From Tissierellia bacterium (GTDB taxonomy: Bacteria > Bacillota > Clostridia > Tissierellales > Peptoniphilaceae): DNA of 46,817 nucleotides. The position numbers and the translations under genes are program-made. Positions 34,032 through 42,229 of this stretch are shown piece by piece (the stretch's first letter is position 1; every line of letters begins with the position of its first letter). The stretch covers positions 1-46,817 of the forward strand of contig JAUNVD010000014.1 in assembly GCA_030537855.1 (NCBI GenBank). The letters run 5' to 3'. The notes beneath the pieces are model-generated. The model did no database searches and was not told where the DNA came from. It saw only the letters and a list, made by a program, of their open reading frames with translations.

Positions 34032-34073
34032 AAAAAAGCTGTTCTCCTAAGGAAATCCTTAGGAGAACAGCTT
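34032..34073 (-). terminator. Very stable terminator between the racemase gene and rarA
   Basis: A perfect 15-bp stem (34038-34052 with 34057-34071, extendable by two A-U pairs), 4-base loop, and six U (34032-34037). The next bases in the transcript are the rarA SD. Confidence 0.92.
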
Positions 34074-34082
34074 ACCAGCTCT

Positions 34083-35144
34083 TTATTTAATTTCCTTTGT
34101 TACATACTCTGATGTAGAGCACATAAGAACTCCTACATAGTCAAGTAGGAAGGAAATTTTATCTCCTACTTTATATTCTTTTTTACAATCTGTAATGTCT
34201 AAAATGGTATGGTCGGAACTTCCTCCCAAAACAATAATATCTTGATCTACTGGATAAATAGAATCATTGGCCACATCTTGTTTGCCAAGTGCAATTAAAG
34301 CTCTTGTTCGAATACCACGATCTACAAAGGTTGGTTCATTTCCAAAGGCATCTCGTCCTATTTCCCCTGTAGGTACTGAAGGTTTATCTTTAATTTCAAT
34401 GATTTCTGCTTCTAATATCCAAGTTTCTTTACTAGTTCCTTCTATAACTTCACCATATGCAGATTCTGTACCAAGAATCAATACCTCCCCAAGTCTTAAA
34501 TTATTAATAAAGGGAAGGTCCTCTTTTCCTAATAAATAAACCGAAGATGAATTACCTCCAGAAATAATTTCCAAATCAAACCCAAATTTTTCTTTCACTC
34601 CGTTTTTATAATCATCTAGACGGGAGAGTATCTCTTTTGTGGGAATTACTGCTCCATAACAAGTTAAATTAACGCCAATACCTTTTAAATATAAGGAATC
34701 CATTTTTAGAACTTTTTCCACTGCTTCGTAAAAATCTTCTTCCTTGTAAAATCCTTCTCTTAAATCTCCTAAGTCCACCATAAGAACTACATTATGTTTT
34801 TTCCCTTTATCTTTTGCAGCTTGATTTAAAGCTTCTAAAGTTAAAAGTTCTGAGTTAAAGGAAATATCTGCATATTCCACTACCTCGTCCACTTCTGAAA
34901 TTTGAGGTAATCGTAATAGTATTTTTGGTGCATCTAAATCTTTCATCCTTTTAAGATTTTGAATTCGTGAATCTGCTAAGTAATTTACTCCACCATCTAA
35001 GTATGCTTGAGCAATTTTAGGGTTTCCACAAAATACTTTTGTTACTCCTGCAAAATGGTCAATCCCATTATCCCTTAATAATGTATTTAGAACTTTTACA
35101 TTATTTCTTAATACATCCAGGTTAACAGTTAGTTTTGGGTACAT
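34083..35144 (-). CDS. orr: Ornithine racemase-type PLP enzyme
   Basis: A 353-residue alanine-racemase-fold (type III PLP) protein. The N-terminal barrel holds the PLP lysine Lys36 (AGVTKVFCG); other marks are DSRIQNLKRMKDLDAP, LRLPQISEVDEVVEYADISFNSE, MVDLGDLREG, GIGVNLTCYGAVIP and GGNSSSVYLL, which closely follow the Clostridium sticklandii ornithine racemase as I remember it. This is distinct from Alr, which has a longer barrel and an extra catalytic Tyr motif. It should interconvert L- and D-ornithine. The usual fermentation partners (D-ornithine aminomutase, ortAB) are not nearby, so its purpose is open: amino-acid fermentation, or D-ornithine for the wall. It starts 4 bases after nrdR. 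Confidence 0.85.
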   Translation of the reverse strand: MYPKLTVNLDVLRNNVKVLNTLLRDNGIDHFAGVTKVFCGNPKIAQAYLDGGVNYLADSRIQNLKRMKDLDAPKILLRLPQISEVDEVVEYADISFNSELLTLEALNQAAKDKGKKHNVVLMVDLGDLREGFYKEEDFYEAVEKVLKMDSLYLKGIGVNLTCYGAVIPTKEILSRLDDYKNGVKEKFGFDLEIISGGNSSSVYLLGKEDLPFINNLRLGEVLILGTESAYGEVIEGTSKETWILEAEIIEIKDKPSVPTGEIGRDAFGNEPTFVDRGIRTRALIALGKQDVANDSIYPVDQDIIVLGGSSDHTILDITDCKKEYKVGDKISFLLDYVGVLMCSTSEYVTKEIK

Positions 35145-35148
35145 AATT

Positions 35149-35607
35149 TCACTCCTTTTTATCCTTTAATATTTCAGATAATTCCTCCATAAAAGATTCT
35201 ACATCTTTAAATTGTCGATATACTGAGGCAAAGCGAACATAGGCCACTTCATCTACCTTTTTCAACTCATCCATAACCATCTCTCCTAAATCATGGGAAG
35301 AAATTTCTATTATTAAATTATTTTGGATAGTTCTTTCTATTTCATTAACAATTTCTTCTACTTGAGAAGCTGAAACTGGTCTTTTTTCACAAGACTTTAC
35401 AATACCATTTAAAAGTTTGTTTCTATCGAAAGATTCCCTTGTACCATCTTTTTTTATTACTCGAATTGCTAACTCATCAATTTTTTCGTAAGTTGTAAAT
35501 CTTTTATTACATTTTATACATTGTCTTCGTCTTCGAATTTGACCTTCTTCTGTAGGTCGTGTATCCACAACTTTAGAATCTAAATAGCCGCAATAAGGAC
35601 ATTTCAT
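35149..35607 (-). CDS. nrdR: Ribonucleotide reductase repressor NrdR
   Basis: A 152-residue repressor of ribonucleotide reductase operons. The N-terminal zinc ribbon is MKCPYCGYLDSKVVDTRP with the second pair in RRQCIKCNKRFTTYE; the ATP-cone domain (about 46-136) senses ATP/dATP (VIKKDGTRESFDRNKLLNGI). The length is standard. It follows the ftsZ terminator with an SD AGGAGGA and no visible promoter in the short gap, so it may depend on read-through from ftsZ. It shares the unit with the racemase that follows. Confidence 0.97.
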   Translation of the reverse strand: MKCPYCGYLDSKVVDTRPTEEGQIRRRRQCIKCNKRFTTYEKIDELAIRVIKKDGTRESFDRNKLLNGIVKSCEKRPVSASQVEEIVNEIERTIQNNLIIEISSHDLGEMVMDELKKVDEVAYVRFASVYRQFKDVESFMEELSEILKDKKE

Positions 35608-35623
35608 AAATTCCTCCTGATAT

Positions 35624-35654
35624 TAAAAAAACGCATCCTTAGAATGCGTTTTTT
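35624..35654 (-). terminator. Bidirectional-looking terminator after ftsZ
   Basis: A 7-bp stem (35630-35636 with 35644-35650), 7-base loop, with A/T tracts on both sides giving U-tracts in either direction. It lies between the ftsZ stop and nrdR. Confidence 0.85.
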
Positions 35655-35660
35655 AATTGC

Positions 35661-36743
35661 TTATCTTCTTAAGAAATCAGGAATGTGTAAGTCTCCACGA
35701 TCCTTCTTCTCACCTTTTTTACTCAATTCATTATTAAGCTTTTCTCTTGCAGCATCCAATGGATTGGTAGAAGACTTGTCTGAATCCTTATATAAATCAA
35801 ATTCTGTTGCAATAACAGTAATCTTTACTTGATCTTTTAAAGTTTCATCAATTCCTGCCCCAAATATAATATTTGCATCTTCGTCAACGGCATCGCGAAT
35901 TAAATCTGCAGCTTCGTTTACTTCAAAAATTCCTAAGTCAGCACCTGCAGTAATATTTAATAAAACGGACTTTGCTCCTTCAATAGAAGTTTCTAATAAT
36001 GGTGAATGGATAGCAAGTTTTGCAGCTTCTGTAGCACGATCGTCTCCGGAAGCAAATCCAATACCCATATGAGCAATTCCCTTATCATACATTATCGTCT
36101 TAACATCGGCAAAATCCAAGTTGATTAAATTTGGAACTGAGATTAAATCAGAAATCCCCTGGATACCTTGTTTTAAAACATCGTCTGCCATTTCAAAGGC
36201 TTGGGAAAAACTCGTCTTTTTATCAGAAATTTGCAATAGACGATCATTTGGGATAATCACTAAAGTATCTACTTTGTCTTTTAATTGGGTAATTCCCTTT
36301 TCTGCTTGTTTTTTTCTTTTCACACCTTCAAATGTAAAAGGTCTTGTGACAACACCAACGGTTAATGCTCCTAATTCCTTTGCTACATCAGCAACAACAG
36401 GAGCAGCTCCAGTACCTGTTCCACCACCCATTCCGGCAGTGATAAAGACCATATCAGCACCATCTAATGCGTCTCTAATTTCGTCAATACTCTCTTCTGC
36501 GGACTGTTCCCCAACATCTGGGTCTGCACCCGCACCAAGTCCCTTAGTTGTTTTTTCACCAATTTGAATTTTAGTTTCAGCTAAGGAATTTTTTAATGCT
36601 TGACGGTCTGTATTAAAAGCAATAAATTCAACGCCTTTAACTCCGGCGTTTACCATTCTATTTACAGCATTATTTCCACCGCCACCGATTCCTGCTATTT
36701 TAATTTTAGCGAAATCGTCATGATCCATATCGAAATCCAACAT
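35661..36743 (-). CDS. ftsZ: Cell division protein FtsZ
   Basis: FtsZ, 360 residues, the tubulin-like GTPase that forms the Z ring. The GTP-binding domain contains [15 protein letters not shown] and the tubulin signature [15 protein letters not shown]; the T7 synergy loop is [14 protein letters not shown] short variable linker leads to the conserved C-terminal peptide ending LHIPDFLRR, which docks FtsA/SepF/EzrA-type partners. The ATG has the SD GAGGAGG. ftsZ has its own promoter after divIB and is followed by a terminator rather than sporulation sigma genes. Confidence 0.99.
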   Translation of the reverse strand: MLDFDMDHDDFAKIKIAGIGGGGNNAVNRMVNAGVKGVEFIAFNTDRQALKNSLAETKIQIGEKTTKGLGAGADPDVGEQSAEESIDEIRDALDGADMVFITAGMGGGTGTGAAPVVADVAKELGALTVGVVTRPFTFEGVKRKKQAEKGITQLKDKVDTLVIIPNDRLLQISDKKTSFSQAFEMADDVLKQGIQGISDLISVPNLINLDFADVKTIMYDKGIAHMGIGFASGDDRATEAAKLAIHSPLLETSIEGAKSVLLNITAGADLGIFEVNEAADLIRDAVDEDANIIFGAGIDETLKDQVKITVIATEFDLYKDSDKSSTNPLDAAREKLNNELSKKGEKKDRGDLHIPDFLRR

Positions 36744-36830
36744 ATTACAACCTCCTCAAAATTATGAGGGATACCCATTCGTTTATAAAAAAATTATAAA
36801 AATTCAGCGATCCCTTGCCCATATACTTCT

Positions 36831-36859
36831 ATTTTAGTAAGAAACCTTGAAATAGTCAA
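36831..36859 (-). promoter_or_regulatory. ftsZ promoter
   Basis: TTGACT (36854-36859), 17-bp spacer, TAAAAT (36831-36836), minus strand, starting about 20 bases after the divIB stop. The leader to the ftsZ ATG is about 80 bases and can fold CCTCA/TGAGG over part of the SD. Confidence 0.8.
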
Positions 36860-36879
36860 CTAAAAAGGCTATCTTTCTG

Positions 36880-37737
36880 TTAATCTTCTAAAGTTTTATC
36901 CTCCTCCTCCATTGGAGAAGTTAATTCCGGTTTTTTCCCAGAAGGACTTTCAGTCACAGCGATAGGATCTTTACCTTTTTCCATTAAGACCATCAAAACC
37001 TTTTTATCCATACCTTCTATTTCCTTTAAGACTTCTATTAATTGTTTTGCTTTATATTTACCATTGGTAAAAGAACCAAAAATAATCTTTATGTCATCCT
37101 TTGAAACAAAGTTACATGAATTCTCCCCAAATTCCACAGATTGAATCTTTTCTGCTAATTCACTATCTAGTATAAATTTAAAAAGTTCTTCCTCTTTGAT
37201 TTGTTTATCATCTTGGAATAAATATTGTCCTGGCTTTATCCCTTTCATATTTAAGCCAGTGATTTTAATCATATCTGGATGAAATTCATTCGTCTTTTCT
37301 AAAATTCTTAAGTCTTTATCTAAAAGGAAATACCACTCGTCATAGTAAATTTGTGCTAAAGGTGTTCTTTCCTCCACAGTAATTTCTATTTTACCACTTA
37401 ATGACCTTGAACACTTTACTTTTTTAATATATGGAATTTTTTCAAGGTCTTCAACAATCTTGTTTTTCTTCATATGGAATATTGGCTTTCCTATTTCTAA
37501 ACTAGCTTTTTCCTGTATTTTTTGAGAGTCAACTTTTTCGTTTCCTCGAATAACTATTCTTTGAATTTTAAAAATATCAGAACGGAAAAATTTGAATCCT
37601 GAGATAATAAAAAAGATAAAGAACAGCATGAGCAATAGACGATTTCTTCTCACTTTCTGCCTTCTTTTTCTTTTCAACATTTCTATAGATGGACGTCCTA
37701 CTTCCCTATCTGACTTATGAAGTTTACGTCGTTTCAC
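36880..37737 (-). CDS. divIB: Division protein FtsQ/DivIB
   Basis: A 285-residue bitopic protein of the divisome FtsQLB-type complex. A basic cytoplasmic N-terminus (about 1-32) precedes one helix (LLLMLFFIFFIISGF) and the extracytoplasmic POTRA domain starting FKIQRIVIRGNEKVD; the beta domain follows with VTVEERTPLAQIY-like sequence. The tail is acidic. The start is taken as GTG at 37737, because GGAGG stands 8 bases upstream; the ATG 15 bases earlier has no SD and actually contains that SD. It overlaps murG by 14 bases. No terminator is visible after it, so read-through into ftsZ is possible. Confidence 0.9.
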   Translation of the reverse strand: MKRRKLHKSDREVGRPSIEMLKRKRRQKVRRNRLLLMLFFIFFIISGFKFFRSDIFKIQRIVIRGNEKVDSQKIQEKASLEIGKPIFHMKKNKIVEDLEKIPYIKKVKCSRSLSGKIEITVEERTPLAQIYYDEWYFLLDKDLRILEKTNEFHPDMIKITGLNMKGIKPGQYLFQDDKQIKEEELFKFILDSELAEKIQSVEFGENSCNFVSKDDIKIIFGSFTNGKYKAKQLIEVLKEIEGMDKKVLMVLMEKGKDPIAVTESPSGKKPELTSPMEEEDKTLED

Positions 37738-38830
37738 TATTTTTTCCTCCATGAGAAGCCATATTCATCATTGCAGTAACAATTAATTCCACAGCCTTTG
37801 GATTTGCAAGTTCTTGAGAAGCCATTCCCATCTTTTCTCTACGTTCAAAATCATTTAATAAATCATTTACCTTTTCCAATAAAATCTGTCCATTTAAATC
37901 TTCTTCGTATATAACTATTGCAGCTTTTTTATCTTCATAAGATCTAGCATTGTACACTTGATGATTTCCTGCAGTATATGATTTTGGTATTAAAATAGAT
38001 GGAAGTCCTTTTCCAGAGATTTCTGCTAATGTCATAGCCGAAGAACTTGCTATAACAAGGTCTGTACGACTTAGCAAATAAGGTATTTCATGGGAATAAG
38101 GTAAAATTGTTAACTGATCTGGCCAAGGAATATCCTTTAATTCTTCCATAAATTTATCATAATGAACTTTCCCAGTAATATGGGTTAACTGAAAGTCAAA
38201 GGTTTGATATTTTATAATGTCCAATATCGCTTGATTTGTTGATTCCTGTCCACCACTACCCCCAAAAGAAAGTACATGGTAAGGTTCTTCATCATGAGCT
38301 TTGTTCTCCTCTGAGTTAAAAATTTCTTCTCGAACAGGATTGCCTGTTAAGATAATATTGTCAGAATCTGGCAAGAACTTTTTTGCTTCTTCAAAAGATA
38401 ATGCTACAGCTTTTGCTTTTTTTGCTAAAAAACGATTTGTTTTTCCAGGATAAGCATTTTGTTCTTGAATCAATGTTGGAATTCCTTTTTGTTGTGCTTT
38501 TAAAAGTATTGGAGCACATACATATCCCCCGGTACCTACTACAATATCAGGTTTGAAATCTTTTATAATTTTCTCACACTCACGAAGTCCTTTTAGTAAT
38601 GCATAGAAAGACATAATCGTCTTTTTGTTAAGAACTTTACGAGGTAATCCTTGTATATGGATAGGAGCAAAGTCATAACCTGCTTCTTTTACTAATTCCT
38701 GCTCCAATCCCCCTTCCTTTCCAACATACAATACTTCTCCAGAAGGATTTTGTTTCATAAATTCATCTGCAATTGCAAGGGCAGGATAAATATGACCTCC
38801 AGTACCCCCACCAGATATTATTAGTCTCAT
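37724..38830 (-). CDS. murG: UDP-GlcNAc:lipid I N-acetylglucosaminyltransferase MurG
   Basis: A 368-residue GT28 enzyme that converts lipid I to lipid II at the inner face of the membrane. N-domain: MRLIISGGGTGGHIYPALAIA (G loop 1) and DIVVGTGGYVCAPILLKA (G loop 2); HIPTLIQEQNAYPGKTNR-like region. C-domain: FGGSGGQES (G loop 3) and ASSSAMTLAEISGKGLPSILIP for UDP-GlcNAc. It overlaps ftsW by 4 bases and divIB by 14, part of the dcw cluster. Confidence 0.98.
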   Translation of the reverse strand: MRLIISGGGTGGHIYPALAIADEFMKQNPSGEVLYVGKEGGLEQELVKEAGYDFAPIHIQGLPRKVLNKKTIMSFYALLKGLRECEKIIKDFKPDIVVGTGGYVCAPILLKAQQKGIPTLIQEQNAYPGKTNRFLAKKAKAVALSFEEAKKFLPDSDNIILTGNPVREEIFNSEENKAHDEEPYHVLSFGGSGGQESTNQAILDIIKYQTFDFQLTHITGKVHYDKFMEELKDIPWPDQLTILPYSHEIPYLLSRTDLVIASSSAMTLAEISGKGLPSILIPKSYTAGNHQVYNARSYEDKKAAIVIYEEDLNGQILLEKVNDLLNDFERREKMGMASQELANPKAVELIVTAMMNMASHGGKNSETT

Positions 38831-39939
38831 GACCTACCTCCTTTAGGATCTCTATTGATTCCGTACAAAACTCCAAGTGCTGCAAATGTGACTATAAGGG
38901 ATGTCCCTCCATAGGAAATTAAAGGTAACGGCAATCCAGTAACAGGTAAAATACCCATAGCCACCCCTGTATTAAAAAATACTTGAATCCCAATGGATGT
39001 AGTGATTCCCACAGCTACTAATTTAGCATATAAATCTTCTGCTTGAATAGCAAAATAATATCCTCTAAAACAAAGAATAAAATATAAAACTAAAACTGTA
39101 GTCGTTCCGATAAAACCCCATTCTTCCCCAATAATGGGAAAAATAAAATCATTATAGCTTAAAGGCAAGTACCCTTGTTTTAATCGAGATTGAAAAGGTC
39201 CTTCTCCTTTAAAACCTCCAATTCCTAGAGCATACAAAGAATGAGCTAATTGCCAATCTGTATCAGGAATGTCGTCAAAAGGGTCTAAAAATGCTAATAA
39301 TCTTTTTTTACGATAGGCAAATCTTTCTAAAGTAAGGAGAAGATAGGTCGCAAATCCTCCTAAGAAGACTATAATTCCTCCTTGATATAATCGTATCCCC
39401 ATCAAATAAAAAATTGCCAGTAAACTTACCCCAATAACAATCCCTGTTGAAAAATCTTTAAAGATAATCGGGCCTACGGATAAACCTATGATTAAAAGAA
39501 TTTTAATAAAAGTTTCCATCTGGTGAATAGTATTTCTATGGCGAAGGATAAAATCTGTAAAATAAAAAATAGACGCAAATTTTATTAAGTCTGATGGCAT
39601 AAATTCCATATTTAAAATAGGGATTTTAAGCCAGCGTACAGATCCCCAATGATCAATTCCCAGTTTTGTATATAACAATAAACATAAAATTAAAGATATG
39701 AAAAAAAAGAGACCTGATAATTTTCGGATAAATTGTAAAGAAATTCTTGAACATATCCAAGAAATGATAAGTCCTAAGACTAAAAAAACAAGATGCCTCT
39801 TTAGAAAATATAGTCCATTGTTAAACTTTGCCAGTCCTTCAGGATAAGAAGAACTTGCAATCATTACTATTCCAATGATAATAATTAAAAAAACTGATAA
39901 TAAAAATAAAGGATCTTTACCTTTCATCTTTTTCTTCAT
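38827..39939 (-). CDS. ftsW: SEDS peptidoglycan glycosyltransferase FtsW
   Basis: A 370-residue, ten-helix SEDS protein that polymerises lipid II with its cognate class B PBP, here encoded three genes upstream. Signatures: FASIFYFTDFIL, LLEPDFGT-type region as FKDFSTGIVIG, the catalytic-region loop HSLYALGIGGFKGEGPFQSRLKQGYLP and GLPLPLISYGGTSLIV. The ATG at 39939 has a GGAG about 10 bases upstream; a GTG at 39948 is also possible but its SD is too near. It overlaps murD. FtsW rather than SpoVE or RodA is chosen from its dcw position. Confidence 0.95.
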   Translation of the reverse strand: MKKKMKGKDPLFLLSVFLIIIIGIVMIASSSYPEGLAKFNNGLYFLKRHLVFLVLGLIISWICSRISLQFIRKLSGLFFFISLILCLLLYTKLGIDHWGSVRWLKIPILNMEFMPSDLIKFASIFYFTDFILRHRNTIHQMETFIKILLIIGLSVGPIIFKDFSTGIVIGVSLLAIFYLMGIRLYQGGIIVFLGGFATYLLLTLERFAYRKKRLLAFLDPFDDIPDTDWQLAHSLYALGIGGFKGEGPFQSRLKQGYLPLSYNDFIFPIIGEEWGFIGTTTVLVLYFILCFRGYYFAIQAEDLYAKLVAVGITTSIGIQVFFNTGVAMGILPVTGLPLPLISYGGTSLIVTFAALGVLYGINRDPKGGRS

Positions 39940-41260
39940 CAGTTTCACTCTCCAGTTCTTTTACCCAATGTATAAAATCTTGACCTCTTTCTTCAAAATT
40001 TTTGTACATATCCCAAGACGCACAAGCAGGAGACAGTAAAATTTTATCTCCACTTTTACCATAATGGTACGCTTTTTCTACAGCTTCTTTCATATTTTTT
40101 ACATAAAAAACTTCTTCAATACCAGCTTCTTTTCCAGCAGCTCCCATTGACTTTGCAGTTTCTCCCATTAAGAATAAAGCCTTAATCCGACTTTTATGCT
40201 GTTGAAAAAAAGGTTTAAAATCTGCTTTTTTATCATATCCTCCAGCAATTAAAAGTATTGATGAACTTAAAGCTTTTAATGCCATATTTGTCGAATCTGG
40301 ATTGGTCCCCTTAGAATCATTATAAAAATGTTTCCCTTTTATGGTTGTAACAAACTCTAACCGATGAGGTACTCCTGGAAAAGATTTTAATTTTTCAAAG
40401 GCATCTTCTGGTTTTATTCCAAAAGATTTTACAGCTAAAATACTTTGGGCCAAGTTGATCATATTATGTTCTCCAGGTATTAAAAAGTCTCTTGTATGAC
40501 CAAGAATTCTTCTTTCTCCATGTTTATTTCGAATCATATTACCATCTATGATTTCAATCCCTTGATAAACCTTTTGTCCCATAGAAACCTCTTCAATTTC
40601 ACAAGGAGGAAGATCTATTTCACAGGTATAAGGATCATCAATATTTAAAACGAGAACATCATCTTGGTTCATGTTTTGAATCATTTTTAATTTGGATTTT
40701 CGATAATTTTCAATAGAACCATGCCAATCTAAATGGTCAGAAGTTATATTAGTTATAACAGCTACCTTTGGATGAAAAAAATTAACATCATGAAGTTGAA
40801 AGCTCGAACATTCTAATAAAAGAATATCCTCCTTTTTCAACGTTTCAATCCCAAAAACTCCTTTCCCAATATTACCACCTGTATATACATTTTTATTATC
40901 TTTTAACAGATATTCTATAGCAGCGGTAACAGTTGTTTTACCATTTGTACCAGTTACTGTAATCATACATGGTTCATATAATTGATAAAAAACTTCTAGA
41001 TCAGAAAATACAGGGATCTTTCCTCTTTGTAAAGTTCGTACCACCTTATTATTTGGAGGTATTCCTGGGCTTTTTATAGCAAAATCTAAATTTTTAATAT
41101 CTTTTTCTGATAGCCACTTGGTCCTTGGAAAATTCTTTACCATTTCCCTTGGGGAAATCTTTTCATCATAAATATATAGTTGATATTTTGATGATAGTCT
41201 TTCTACAACTGCTCTACCTGTTACTCCCAAGCCTAATAATGCTACATTTTTCCGGTCCAT
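39917..41260 (-). CDS. murD: UDP-MurNAc-L-alanine:D-glutamate ligase MurD
   Basis: A 447-residue Mur ligase that adds D-Glu to UDP-MurNAc-L-Ala in the cytoplasm. Domain 1 has a Rossmann-like VALLGLGVTGRAVVE; domain 2 the ATP P-loop TVTGTNGKTT (about 99-108) and NITSDHLDWHGS; domain 3 includes FYNDSKGTNPDSTNMAL and LLIAGGYDKKADF, then LLSPACASWDMYKNFEERG, which are MurD-specific. It lies 12 bases after mraY. murE and murF are not in this cluster. Confidence 0.98.
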   Translation of the reverse strand: MDRKNVALLGLGVTGRAVVERLSSKYQLYIYDEKISPREMVKNFPRTKWLSEKDIKNLDFAIKSPGIPPNNKVVRTLQRGKIPVFSDLEVFYQLYEPCMITVTGTNGKTTVTAAIEYLLKDNKNVYTGGNIGKGVFGIETLKKEDILLLECSSFQLHDVNFFHPKVAVITNITSDHLDWHGSIENYRKSKLKMIQNMNQDDVLVLNIDDPYTCEIDLPPCEIEEVSMGQKVYQGIEIIDGNMIRNKHGERRILGHTRDFLIPGEHNMINLAQSILAVKSFGIKPEDAFEKLKSFPGVPHRLEFVTTIKGKHFYNDSKGTNPDSTNMALKALSSSILLIAGGYDKKADFKPFFQQHKSRIKALFLMGETAKSMGAAGKEAGIEEVFYVKNMKEAVEKAYHYGKSGDKILLSPACASWDMYKNFEERGQDFIHWVKELESETDEEKDER

Positions 41261-41272
41261 ACTCTGCTCCCT

Positions 41273-42220
41273 TTATAACATAATCCACCCTATCAAAGCT
41301 AAAACAATAGAAACTAGAAAAAATACTTTTACTACTTTTGTTTCTTTCCACCCTTTTTCTTCATAATGATGATGTAGTGGACTCATAAGAAAGACCCGTT
41401 TTCCTCTCGTTTTAAAAGAAATTACTTGTATAATAACGGATAAAGTTTCTGCAAAGTAAATTCCTCCAACAAATGGTAAAAATAATGGTAGCCCAGATAT
41501 CACTGCTATCCCAGAAATGGCTCCACCAAGAGCTAGGGATCCAGTGTCCCCCATAAATACTTTTGCCGGATATTTATTATAAAATAAAAACCCAACTAGA
41601 GATCCTGCAAGTAATACAGCTTCTGGAACGATATCACTTTCTCCTAATTTATATGTTGCTAAAGCAAAAAATATTAAAACTACAATAGTTACCTTAGAGG
41701 ATAGTCCATCTAATCCATCTGTAAGATTAACAGAATTAACAGTACCTACCACTACAAAAAGTATAAATGGAAAATATGCCCATCCAAAATCAATGGAACG
41801 ATGTAAAAAAGGTACTCTTACTTCATCTACCAATCCTGAATGGTATTTCTGAAATAAAATTAGAATGAGAGCCACTATAATTTGTAATACTAATTTTTGC
41901 CATGCTCGCAATCCTAAATTTCTTTTTTTAACTACTTTAATATAGTCATCAATAAACCCTATTGCCCCAAAAGCAAAAGTGGAAAAGAGAATTAAAAGTT
42001 GCTTTATAGAATGCATGCCAAAAATAATGTTTCCTATTAGGAAGACAATTAAAAATATAATCCCCCCCATAGTTGGGGTACCTTCTTTTACAAAATGTGA
42101 ATTTGGTCCATCTTTTCGAATACTTTGACCTGCTTTTAGTCGGACTAAAAATGGTAAAATAGGAATCCCTAAAAGAATGGATCCTATACATCCTATGAAA
42201 GCAATTAAAATATAGTGCAT
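41273..42220 (-). CDS. mraY: Phospho-MurNAc-pentapeptide transferase MraY
   Basis: A 315-residue, ten-helix enzyme that transfers phospho-MurNAc-pentapeptide to undecaprenyl phosphate, giving lipid I. Catalytic landmarks: TPTMGG, the Asp pair FIDDYIKV, NSVNLTDGLDGL, FMGDTGSLALGG and the HHH motif in MSPLHHHYEEKGW. It lies 9 bases after the PBP gene. It is slightly short at the N-terminus but complete in all motifs. Confidence 0.98.
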   Translation of the reverse strand: MHYILIAFIGCIGSILLGIPILPFLVRLKAGQSIRKDGPNSHFVKEGTPTMGGIIFLIVFLIGNIIFGMHSIKQLLILFSTFAFGAIGFIDDYIKVVKKRNLGLRAWQKLVLQIIVALILILFQKYHSGLVDEVRVPFLHRSIDFGWAYFPFILFVVVGTVNSVNLTDGLDGLSSKVTIVVLIFFALATYKLGESDIVPEAVLLAGSLVGFLFYNKYPAKVFMGDTGSLALGGAISGIAVISGLPLFLPFVGGIYFAETLSVIIQVISFKTRGKRVFLMSPLHHHYEEKGWKETKVVKVFFLVSIVLALIGWIML

Positions 42221-42229
42221 ATCTTACTC

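Noticed and set aside
34083-35144. Alanine racemase (alr)
   Set aside because: The DSRIQNLK, GDLREG and NLTCYGAVIP motifs fit the ornithine racemase group, and the Alr-specific second catalytic tyrosine region was not recognised.
41949-42191. 80-codon minus-strand frame inside mraY
   Set aside because: It lies in another frame of a highly conserved gene, with unnatural composition (Arg/Ser/Phe/Tyr-rich).
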